From the NCBI RefSeq assembly GCF_029784155.1, contig NC_073693.1, positions 357,569,825 to 357,633,824 on the forward strand: 64,000 nucleotides of DNA, written 5' to 3'. The DNA comes from Uranotaenia lowii (lineage: Eukaryota > Arthropoda > Insecta > Diptera > Culicidae). Position numbers and translations under genes: made by a program. Of this stretch, positions 20,104 through 30,230 are shown one piece after another. How positions within the stretch are numbered: the stretch's first letter is position 1; every line of letters starts with the position of its first letter. Below the pieces are notes generated by a model. It did no database searches, had not been told where the DNA came from, and saw nothing but the letters and a program-made list of their open reading frames with translations.

Positions 20104-23100
20104 CAACCTACTGTTCCCGACTTGAAATTGTTACGGAATCCGAAAGAAATGACCGACCTGGAACTTTGGCGACGACTTTTAGCATGAAAACACGGACACG
20201 AATTGGAACTTGGAACGTTTTAACCCTTGCCCAACAAGGCAAACTGGAACAACTTGCTAGGGAGGCTAGCCGCCTCAAGCTTGAAATTCTGGGACTGAGC
20301 GAAGTCCGTTGGCCTAATACTGGAGAACACAAGACACAATCCGGGCAAGTCCTGCTTTACTCTGGCATACGAGGAGAACAAGCTACTCGGGAACGAGGAG
20401 TTGGTTTCCTGTTAAGCCCGCAGGCCTACGCGGCCCTCATTAGATGGGAACCAATAAACGAAAGAATAATCGTAGCCAGATTCAGAACACGGGTTAGAAA
20501 CCTTACAATGGTCCAGTGTTATGCGCCAACTGACGTTGCCGACTTGCAGGAGAAAGAGCAGTTTTACAGTCAACTGAACAGCGTGGTTGAGAAAATTCCG
20601 AAGGGTGACATTCAAATCCATTTGGGCGACTTCAACGCAAAGATTGGCTCCGACAATCAGGACCTTGAGCGCATCATGGGGCGCCATGGTCTAGGACAGA
20701 TGAGCGAAAACGGAGAGCTGTTTGTAGAATTTTGTGGCAACAACAACATGGTGATCGGTGGATCGCTCTTCCCCCATCGACCAGCACATAAAGTCACTTG
20801 GGTATCCCGAGATGGCCGAACAGAAAATCAAATTGACCACATCTGCATCAGCCGAAAATGGAGAAGGAGCCTTCTTGATGTCCGCAACAAACGAAGCGCA
20901 GACATTGCATCTGACCATCACCTCGTCCTTGGCGAGATACGACTGAGAGTTGCACGTGTCCAACGGCGCGAGGAGAAAGTCGGGTGTCGATACGACGTCC
21001 GCCGGTTGGAGAATCCAGAGGTGAAAAGGGCATACGTTGAACAGCTAGAATCCCGAGCCTCGGAGCTGCCGACAGACGGAACAGTCGAAGAACAGTGGTG
21101 TGGAATCAAGAATGCCTTTATCACGACGAGCCATGGTACTCTTGGTAAAGTGTGTGGAAGAAGAAGTGAATGGATGTCGGATGAAACTTGGAGGATGGTC
21201 GATGATCGGAGAAAGGCGAAAGTCGGAATTGAGCAGGCATGTACCGGGTCAGCCAAAGCAGCCGCCCGCTTACGATATGCGGAGCTGGAAAAAGCAGTTA
21301 AACGAGCTTGTATACGAGACAAGAGAGTCTGGACAAACTCCCTAGCCGAAAAGGGAGAAAGAGCCGCGGCCAATGGAGATATCCGATTACTTTATGACAT
21401 TTCTCGCCGCCTCAGTGGTGCAAGGACTAATGCAAGAATGCCGCTGAAAGACCGAGCAGGTCAGTTATTGACCGATCGAACAGATCAGCTCAAACGATGG
21501 ACTGAGCACTTCGAACAACTCTTCCGAGTCACGAATAGCGATGGCCAACAGAATCCGCAGCTCGAAGCGCCAACAGTAAGTCGCATAAATGGCGTCAACT
21601 CGGAAGCGCCTTCGCTGGCTGAAATAGAAGTGGCAATCAAGAACATGAAATCCAACAAAGCGTCTGGGATCGATTGCATCCCTGCTGAAATGCTGAAAGC
21701 CGACCCTGCCCTGTCAGCACAAATGTTGCACCGTCTCTTCGCCGACATCTGGGATACTGCAACATTCCCGGCCGACTGGATGCAGGGTATCCTCGTAAAG
21801 GTCCCGAAGAAAGGAGACCTGACAGAGTGCGGTAACTGGCGAGGCATAACGTTGATCTGTACAACCCTCAAAGTACTCTGCAAAGTGATCCTGAACAGGA
21901 TCCAGGAGAAAATTGACGCTACACTCCGACGGCAACAAGCTGGATTCCGATCCGGACGATCATGTGTGGACCACATAACAACGCTACGAATCATACTGGA
22001 ACAAATCAACGAATTCCAGGACTCTCTTCTGCTGGTTTTCGTTGATTTTGAAAAAGCATTTGACCGACTTAACCATGAAAACATCTGGGCGGCTCTAAGG
22101 CGACGAGGGGTCCCAGAGAAACTAGTCCATCTCATCGAAGCACAATACGAGGCATTTTCATGCAAGGTCTTGCACGACGGTGTCTTGTCCGAACCAATCC
22201 CGGTAACTGCTGGAGTGAGACAAGGATGTATTTTATCACCGCTACTTTTTCTCATCGTAATGGATGAGATTCTGACTGGATCGATCGACTGTGCACCGAA
22301 CCGAGGATTGCCGTGGAATCCTACAACAATGGAGCAACTGAACGACCTTGACCTGGCTGACGATATTGTTTTGCTCGCCCAAACACAACCGGATATGCAG
22401 AGCAAACTCGACGACCTCACCGAAAGTTCCAAGGCAGCAGGTCTCAAAGTCAATGTCGGAAAGACCAAGTCTATGGAGATCAACACAGCAAATCCCTCCA
22501 GTTTCATGGTAGCTGGGCAACAAGTGGAGAAAGTGGAGTGCTTCCAGTATCTTGGTAGCCAGATAACGCCTGATGGTGGTACCAGGAAAGACATCGAAAC
22601 CCGGATCAGAAAGGCCCGATTTGCGTTTGCGAGTCTCCGAAACATCTGGCGGTCACGCCAGATCTCTCTACGAACAAAAATCCGAATCTTCAACTCAAAC
22701 GTCAAATCCGTATTGCTGTACGGGTGCGAAACTTGGTGCACATATGCGGTAACGACGCGAAAACTGCAAGTTTTTGTAAATCGCTGCCTGCGGAACATCA
22801 TCCGCGCTTGGTGGCCTGGCAACTGGATCTCGAATGAGGAACTACATCGCCGGTGTCATCAAAGGGCGCTAGAAATCGAGATTCGGGAACGTAAGTGGAG
22901 ATGGATTGGGCACACACTGCGAAAAGATGAAAACGAGATTTGCAGAGAGGCGCTAGATTGGAATCCAGAAGGTCATCGAAGAAGAGGCAGACCCAGAAAC
23001 TCGTGGCGGCGAAGCCTAGCCGCTGAAATCCGAACTGTCGACGAGAATCTTGACTGGGACCAGGTGAAGACGCTGGCTCCGGATCGTCAACAGTGGAGGT

Positions 23101-23147
23101 CTTTTACAACGGCCCTATGCACCGGTGGATCGGCGCGGGATCATTAA
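20040..23147 (+). CDS. RTE-clade ORF2: AP endonuclease plus reverse transcriptase, 1035 residues, intact
   Basis: It nicks the target DNA and reverse-transcribes the element's RNA at the nick. Endonuclease domain, about residues 54-300: TWN (N59), SEVRW (E88), YAPT (161-164), GDFNAKIG (196-203), TW (253-254), IDHI (266-269) and SDHHLV (291-296), i.e. every usual catalytic block. RT domain, about 530-810: NWRGITLI (599-606), AGFRSGRS (634-641), VFVDFEKAFD with the first catalytic Asp at 669, GVRQGCILSPLLF (725-737) and LADDIVLL (772-779) with the Asp pair. The C-terminal part contains CETWCTYAVTTRKLQVF and WRWIGHTLRKDENE. The length is typical. Translation may start at M1 or at M49 (MKTRTRIGTWNV, 20184), just before the endonuclease; I keep the first ATG. 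No frameshift or stop is present, so it may be functional. Minus-strand frames here are shadows. Confidence 0.95.
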   Translation: MRLPPAKAKMAAPSRDRDFRLTTYCSRLEIVTESERNDRPGTLATTFSMKTRTRIGTWNVLTLAQQGKLEQLAREASRLKLEILGLSEVRWPNTGEHKTQSGQVLLYSGIRGEQATRERGVGFLLSPQAYAALIRWEPINERIIVARFRTRVRNLTMVQCYAPTDVADLQEKEQFYSQLNSVVEKIPKGDIQIHLGDFNAKIGSDNQDLERIMGRHGLGQMSENGELFVEFCGNNNMVIGGSLFPHRPAHKVTWVSRDGRTENQIDHICISRKWRRSLLDVRNKRSADIASDHHLVLGEIRLRVARVQRREEKVGCRYDVRRLENPEVKRAYVEQLESRASELPTDGTVEEQWCGIKNAFITTSHGTLGKVCGRRSEWMSDETWRMVDDRRKAKVGIEQACTGSAKAAARLRYAELEKAVKRACIRDKRVWTNSLAEKGERAAANGDIRLLYDISRRLSGARTNARMPLKDRAGQLLTDRTDQLKRWTEHFEQLFRVTNSDGQQNPQLEAPTVSRINGVNSEAPSLAEIEVAIKNMKSNKASGIDCIPAEMLKADPALSAQMLHRLFADIWDTATFPADWMQGILVKVPKKGDLTECGNWRGITLICTTLKVLCKVILNRIQEKIDATLRRQQAGFRSGRSCVDHITTLRIILEQINEFQDSLLLVFVDFEKAFDRLNHENIWAALRRRGVPEKLVHLIEAQYEAFSCKVLHDGVLSEPIPVTAGVRQGCILSPLLFLIVMDEILTGSIDCAPNRGLPWNPTTMEQLNDLDLADDIVLLAQTQPDMQSKLDDLTESSKAAGLKVNVGKTKSMEINTANPSSFMVAGQQVEKVECFQYLGSQITPDGGTRKDIETRIRKARFAFASLRNIWRSRQISLRTKIRIFNSNVKSVLLYGCETWCTYAVTTRKLQVFVNRCLRNIIRAWWPGNWISNEELHRRCHQRALEIEIRERKWRWIGHTLRKDENEICREALDWNPEGHRRRGRPRNSWRRSLAAEIRTVDENLDWDQVKTLAPDRQQWRSFTTALCTGGSARDH

Positions 23148-23155
23148 GTAAGTAA

Positions 23156-23167
23156 GTTGGCTAAGCT
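23156..23167 (+). repeat. 3' target-site duplication of the RTE LINE
   Basis: gttggctaagct, directly after the (TAAG)n tail; identical to 19734-19745. Confidence 0.93.
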
Positions 23168-26100
23168 CTTCACACTTCGGATGAAGGAAAGACCTTGAAA
23201 GCAAACAAAAAAACCTTTCCAGTAGAAGGAAAAAAAAAACCGCCAAGAATTTGCACTTTCAAGTTTTCATTGCTTAGCAGGCTTTGATTTGCTCTCCAGT
23301 ACACGTGGATGGTCGTTTTTAACACACGTCCCATGGTGATGGTGAAAACAACTCCACAAAAAGAAACCAAAAATCGTTTGAAAAATAGGTGCCATGACTT
23401 TTGATTCGTGGGAATTAAAACGAAATTTGTGTAAGACGGTCTCTTTTTTAAGGTGGGAGGAGCTCACAACCACAACTATTACTAAAACCTTACTCTACCT
23501 AAACCTTACTCTGGTCCAAAAACTTCACTGTACCAAATGTATACAAACTAGGATTGGTCGATCTTGGATCGATCCTTAGAAGATCGATCTTTTCCACTAA
23601 GATTTTTTAGTTTATGGATCGATTCTTCAGCCTGGAAATAATCAATTAGATCGAATGATTCTTTTGATATTTTTTAACGTTGATCATCGAAACTAGATTA
23701 TTGAATTGCAATTCTCGGAACTCCAGGTTAGAAGTCAACAAGAGAAGTTACAGTTTTTAAAACTGTTTATACAGATACTTTCAGCATTAAGAACTGGAGT
23801 CTGTTACTGGAATAAAGAACCAGTTTATACAAATTAATTCGAATTCGATTTCTCTGTTGGGATTTAAGAGTTTGAAATCTTATTTAAAACTCATAGTCGA
23901 AATTTGCGTGTAGGTCAATATACCAAGTGATCCTAATTTTGTTAAACCTGTGTGTATTAGACTATTCGTGACATAATGTTCCTCTTATCACAGCAACAAA
24001 AATGTGTTTGTGTAGTGAAAAAGTGTGAATTTGAATTGAACATACAAATTAGTTCTTTTTTCCGAAATAATTTCTTTAAAAATCTGATCTCTCTAAAAAA
24101 TGAAAGATTAAAGTTAAATTTGGATTCAATCTTTTTTTTCTTTTTTGAATGATGATATTTTTACATGATTTCGGTACTAAGAACGTTATCATATGTGAAC
24201 AATGTTGCATTAAACCGGAAATATTTTGACAAACCGTTATAGATGGTGCTATTTGAATTGATGTCATATTTTTTTTAGTTCGAAGATGAAATCTTTTTAA
24301 TTTTTCTTTTCAAAACGTTAAAGAGATTTATTATTTTGACAAATTTGTTCTGCATATCTGTTGCACGAAGTAAGGCTATGATCACACGGCTCAAACACAC
24401 GTAATTTTAAAAATCTGAAAAAATAGGCAAGGTAGTTCTTTTTATAACCAACACAACGCTGCTAAATTTTTGCATACCCGAGCTCTAGTAACGTAGAAAT
24501 AATCGAAATAAAGTGTCCGGGCTAAGTGATCATAGCTTTAGTTTAAAGGTATTGGATTCGATATAATGGTAAAGCAGATCAAGTTTTTGTACATTGGAGT
24601 AAGTAATTCTCGTACAAACTTTGATTTTTTCGCTACAGCTCGTGTCAAATACTACAGCCACCAAAATATGCATAGTTCTTATAGAAATCCTTTGAATTTT
24701 TTTGGTCCAATTTTAGCCATCCTTATGCATATGTATAAAACATGACAAACAACACGCTTTTTAAAAATTACTTTAAAATCAGCACACTGTCAAATGTCAA
24801 CGTAGAAGTAAGCGATTTATAATTTGTGTAATCAAATTAAACCAGATCGCTATCACTTCAAAAGAAGTGACACCTTCGCACGTCTGCACTGAATCGAAAA
24901 CCCAAAAATTTACCCATATTTTTACGGTTCGTCGCCTACTACTATAGAAGTCTCTCTGCTGTAATCCAAAGGTAAACAAACAGAGTGTCTAGGCAAACAG
25001 TTTAACCTGTCATGTTCCACCCTGTCAGACATCGCAAACAGATTAGATGTCTAGCTAGCCAAATATTGGTCAAACCAAACGCTCTGACCTGGTGTCAAGT
25101 TGACGAAGTTACAGAACGATGTGAGTAGACAGGCATGAATGCCTGGGTACCATCCTAAATAATTCCATCGCTCCCAGACAGACATCTGACGTGATGATGC
25201 GGCAATGTCAAAGTGAATGACCCGACTCGAGCCCAAGCCCAGGTACTTGATGATTCTATCCACTCGCTACGATTTGTAATAACTGCGAGATTGCATCACC
25301 TCAGGTCGCCGGCTACCGGATCTGACTTGGCGGGAAGATACGATCATCTTTATGACTACTATGATTGTTGTAAGCAATAACATTGAACTTAAGAGGTAAG
25401 CTACTAGGTATCATAATCACTCTCAGACAGAAGCCTACTGCGCTTGAAACCATTCAATTAGATACCTATAATTTAACGTGGAAGCTCGGGTTCTCAAGCA
25501 AAAACAATGTGCGCGTACTGCTCAGGTGCAATTCAGTACAGCAAGCAAATCTTTTAATTAAAGCCATTAACACCTATCGAATGGCATTTTAAACATTTCA
25601 GCGCTGCTGAACTTTGAAAAAGAAACTTAGAACATCCTGACCCTAATTCAATACCATGTTCTCAACTGAAAGCGTCTATTTGTAATCCACATTGGCAAAT
25701 TCTTGCGGATTAGGTGCAGTTTGTTGGGCACACTAAGCTGCAAAAAGCAAACGAGCAAATGCACGCAAAAGCTTTTCAGAAAGAGCGCAGAAAAAGGCGC
25801 TGAGCACGTTGTAGGGCCACGCTTTTTAGCTGTTTCTCCTTTTTGTTTTAAAACTAGAAGTTTGGCGTAATCCGCCAAATGGCAAATAGACCGAACATTG
25901 CAAACTGCAGGTAATCGAATCAGCAACGATTTTGAGAAAATCGATAATTTCATCCTCGACTTCGACGCGCAAGGGGGTTTGATTTCGCCTTTTGTACGAA
26001 AAGACAAACACAACGAAATGCACCCCACAAACAATCTAATCAGGTCGAGATATAGTTAAGCTTTTGATTTGCCAGCTTTTAAATTAGATTAGGTTGAAGA

Positions 26101-26372
26101 TAAGCTACAATCTCGGTGCAAATCGGACGACAAAAATCAGGTCGCGTTTCTGAGGTTTGGAAATTTTATTTTAATTATTATAGATTTTTTTTAATTTGAA
26201 AACTGTTGAAAATTTTAGAAAATCTGTTGAATTTTATAATTTATTAAAGTTGCTCAAAATAATTTAATCTATCTTTTTTCTCAGATACCCTTCGGATTCA
26301 GGTAAGCGAAGTTTATTTTTAAACTAGGGTGGTTCAGTTAATTTACACTAAAGTAATCCTAAAATAAAAACA
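23168..26372. other. Long non-coding stretch, no gene recognised
   Basis: AT-rich with short frames. A patch of GATCGATC-like words lies at 23555-23640 (local small palindromes). A GC-richer patch at about 25000-25340 has no readable frame. The minus-strand 128-codon frame at 25648-26034 shows no family signature. Confidence 0.4.
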
Positions 26373-29215
26373 ATGAAAAAAATAACAAAATTGACAAAAA
26401 TGACAAAAATGACAAAAATGACAAAAATGACAAAAATGACAAAAATGACAAAAATGACAAAAATGACAAAAATGACAAAAATGACAAAAATGACAAAAAT
26501 GACAAAAATGACAAAAATGACAAAAATGACAAAAATGACAAAAATGACAAAAATGACAAAAATGACAAAAATGACAAAAATGACAAAAATGACAAAAATG
26601 ACAAAAATGACAAAAATGACAAAAATGACAAAAATGACAAAAATGACAAAAATGACAAAAATGACAAAAATGACAAAAATGACAAAAATGACAAAAATGA
26701 CAAAAATGACAAAAATGACAAAAATGACAAAAATGACAAAAATGACAAAAATGACAAAAATGACAAAAATGACAAAAATGACAAAAATGACAAAAATGAC
26801 AAAAATGACAAAAATGACAAAAATGACAAAAATGACAAAAATGACAAAAATGACAAAAATGACAAAAATGACAAAAATGACAAAAATGACAAAAATGACA
26901 AAAATGACAAAAATGACAAAAATGACAAAAATGACAAAAATGACAAAAATGACAAAAATGACAAAAATGACAAAAATGACAAAAATGACAAAAATGACAA
27001 AAATGACAAAAATGACAAAAATGACAAAAATGACAAAAATGACAAAAATGACAAAAATGACAAAAATGACAAAAATGACAAAAATGACAAAAATGACAAA
27101 AATGACAAAAATGACAAAAATGACAAAAATGACAAAAATGACAAAAATGACAAAAATGACAAAAATGACAAAAATGACAAAAATGACAAAAATGACAAAA
27201 ATGACAAAAATGACAAAAATGACAAAAATGACAAAAATGACAAAAATGACAAAAATGACAAAAATGACAAAAATGACAAAAATGACAAAAATGACAAAAA
27301 TGACAAAAATGACAAAAATGACAAAATGACAAAAATGACAAAAATGACAAAAATGACAAAAATGACAAAAATGACAAAAATGACAAAAATGACAAAAATG
27401 ACAAAAATGACAAAAATGACAAAAATGACAAAAATGACAAAAATGACAAAAATGACAAAAATGACAAAAAATGACAAAAATGACAAAAATGACAAAAATG
27501 ACAAAAATGACAAAAATGACAAAAATGACAAAAATGACACAAATGACAAAAATGACAAAAATGACAAAAATGACAAAAATGACAAAAATGACAAAAATGA
27601 CAAAAATGACAAAAATGACAAAAATGACAAAAATGACAAAAATGACAAAAATGACAAAAATGACAAAAATGACAAAAATGACAAAAATGACAAAAATGAC
27701 AAAAATGACAAAAATGACAAAAATGACAAAAATGACAAAAATGACAAAAATGACAAAAATGACAAAAATGACAAAAAATGACAAAAATGACAAAAATGAC
27801 AAAAATGACAAAAATGACAAAAATGACAAAAATGACAAAAATGACAAAATGACAAAAATGACAAAAATGACAAAAATGACAAAAATGACAAAAATGACAA
27901 AAATGACAAAAATGACAAAAATGACAAAAATGACAAAAATGACAAAAATGACAAAAATGACAAAAATGACAAAAATGACAAAAATGACAAAAATGACAAA
28001 ATGACAAAAATGACAAAAATGACAAAAATGACAAAAATGACAAAAATGACATAAATGACAAAAATGACAAAAATGACAAAAATGACAAAAATGACAAAAA
28101 TGACAAAAATGACAAAAATGACAAAAATGACAAAAATGACAAAAATGACAAAAATGACAAAAATGACAAAATGACAAAAATGACAAAAATGACAAAAATG
28201 ACAAAAATGACAAAAATGACAAAAATGACAAAAATGACAAAAATGACAAAAATGACAAAAATGACAAAAATGACCAAAATGACAAAAGTGACAAAAATGA
28301 CAAAAATGACAAAAATGACAAAAATGACAAAAATGACAAAAATGACAAAAATGACAAAAATGACAAAAATGACAAAAATGACAAAAATGACAAAAATGAC
28401 AAAAATGACAAAAATGACAAAAATGACAAAAATGACAAAAATGACAAAAATGACAAAAATGACAAAAATGACAAAAATGACAAAAATGACAAAAATGACA
28501 AAAATGACAAAAATGACAAAAATGACAAAAATGACAAAAATGACAAAAATGACAAAAATGACAAAAATGACAAAAATGACAAAAATGACAAAAATGACAA
28601 AAATGACAAAAATGACAAAAATGACAAAAATGACAAAAATGACAAAAATGACAAAAATGACAAAAATGACAAAAATGACAAAAATGACAAAAATGACAAA
28701 AATGACAAAAATGACAAAAATGACAAAAATGACAATAATGACAAAAATGACAAAAATGACAAAAATGACAAAAATGACAAAAATGACAAAAATGACAAAA
28801 ATGACAAAAATGACAAAAATTACAAAAATTACAAAAATTACAAAAATGACAAAAATGACAAAAATGACAAAAATGACAAAATGACAAAAATGATAAAAAT
28901 GACAAAAATGACAAAAATGACAAAAATGACAAAAATGACAAAAATGACAAAAATGACAAAAATGACAAAAATGACAAAAATGAAAAAAATGACAAAAATG
29001 ACAAAAATGACAAAAATGAGAAAAATGAAGAAAATGATAAAAATGATAAAAATGACAAAAATGACAAAAATGACAAAAAAGACAGGATTTACAAAAATGA
29101 CAGGAATGATAAAAATAACAGGAATGACAAAAATGACAGAAATGACAAAAATGACAAAAATTACAAAAATTCAAAAAAAATAAAAAATTACATAAGTGAC
29201 AAAAAAATACAAAAA
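26373..29215 (+). repeat. Minisatellite array 2a, (TGACAAAAA)n, about 315 units
   Basis: The left ~2.4 kb is nearly invariant TGACAAAAA. Occasional 8-bp units (one A lost, about 27326, 27848, 27998, 28168, 28880) or 10-bp units (about 27469, 27776) shift the phase. Point variants become frequent only near the right edge (28800-29215: tgataaaaa, tgagaaaaa, tgaaaaaaa, tgacaggaa). Homogeneous core and degenerate edge is the usual result of unequal exchange. It opens several very long frames on both strands (up to 1256 codons), all composed of MTK, SFL, HFC or IFV triplets. Confidence 0.98.
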
Positions 29216-29224
29216 TAAATAAAA

Positions 29225-30230
29225 TGACAAAATGTTTGTCAATTTTGTCATTTCTGTCATTTTTGTCGTTTTTGTCATTTTCGTATTTATTGTCATTTTT
29301 GTCGTTTTTGTCATCTTTGTCATTTTTGTCATTTTTGTCATTTTTGTCATTTTTGCCATTTTTCCATTTTTCCATTTTTGTCATTTTTGTCATTTTTGTC
29401 ATTTTTGTCATTTTTGTCATTTTTGTCATTTTTGTCATTTTTGTCATTTTTGTCATTTTTGTCATTTTTGTCATTTTTGTCATTTTTGTCATTTTTGTCA
29501 TTTTTGTCATTTTTGTCATTTTTGTCATTTTTGTCATTTTTGTCATTTTTGTCATTTTTGTCATTTTTGTCATTTTTGTCATTTTTGTCATTTTTGTCAT
29601 TTTTGTCATTTTTGTCATTTTTGTCATTTTTGTCATTTTTGTCATTTTTGTCATTTTTGTCATTTTTGTCATTTTTGTCATTTTTGTCATTTTTGTCATT
29701 TTTGTCATTTTTGTCATTTTTGTCATTTTTGTCATTTTTGTCATTTTTGTCATTTTTGTCATTTTTGTCATTTTTGTCATTTTTGTCATTTTTGTCATTT
29801 TTGTCATTTTTGTCATTTTTGTCATTTTTGTCATTTTTGTCATTTTTGTCATTTTTGTCATTTTTGTCATTTTTGTCATTTTTGTCATTTTTGTCATTTT
29901 TGTCATTTTTGTCATTTTTGTCATTTTTGTCATTTTTGTCATTTTTGTCATTTTTGTCATTTTCGTCATTTTTGTCATTTTTGTCATTTTTGTCATTTTT
30001 GTCATTTTTGTCATTTTTGTCATTTTTGTTATTTTTGTCATTTTTGAAATTTTTGTCATTTTTGTCATTTTTGTCGTTTTTGTCATTTTTGTCATCTTTG
30101 TCATTTTTGTCATTTTGTCATTTTTGTCATTTTTGTCATTTTTGTCATTTTTGTCATTTTTGTCATTTTTGTCATTTTTGTCATTTTTGTCATTTTTGTC
30201 ATTTTTGTCAATTTTGTCAATTTTAACTTG
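29225..30230 (-). repeat. Minisatellite array 2b, same unit in inverted orientation (TTTTTGTCA)n
   Basis: About 110 units of TTTTTGTCA, the reverse complement of array 2a, starting directly after it. The turning point at about 29223-29254 is itself a small palindrome (aaatgacaaaa ... ttttgtcattt). Its left edge (29225-29370) is degenerate like the facing edge of 2a, and the centre (29370-29960) is nearly perfect. Together 2a and 2b form a potential ~1-kb-stem hairpin. Confidence 0.98.

Larger units (their letters stand above)
19746..23155 (+). mobile_element. Full-length RTE-clade non-LTR retrotransposon, apparently intact
   Basis: 3410 bp between perfect 12-bp direct repeats (gttggctaagct). 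The 5' region (19746-20039) is GC-rich, unlike the AT-rich flanks. One long ORF carries an AP-type endonuclease and a reverse transcriptase. The 3' end is almost without UTR: the stop codon TAA of the ORF is the first unit of a (TAAG)n tail (taagtaagtaa). A very short 3' end with a simple repeat is characteristic of RTE elements. A second, 5'-truncated copy lies at 60924-61405. Confidence 0.95.

Noticed and set aside
21485..22822. 445-codon minus-strand frame inside the RTE element
   Set aside because: Antisense shadow of the ORF2 coding region; no domain on the minus strand.
26373..29215. CRISPR array or telomere repeat
   Set aside because: No unique spacers between units, so not CRISPR. 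The unit is not the insect TTAGG telomere repeat.
26343..30113. 1256-codon and other very long open frames over array 2 (MTK, SFL, HFC, IFV repeats)
   Set aside because: A 9-bp unit keeps phase with codons, so any stop-free frame stays open indefinitely. The same array is open in several frames on both strands and indels switch between them; no gene-like composition.
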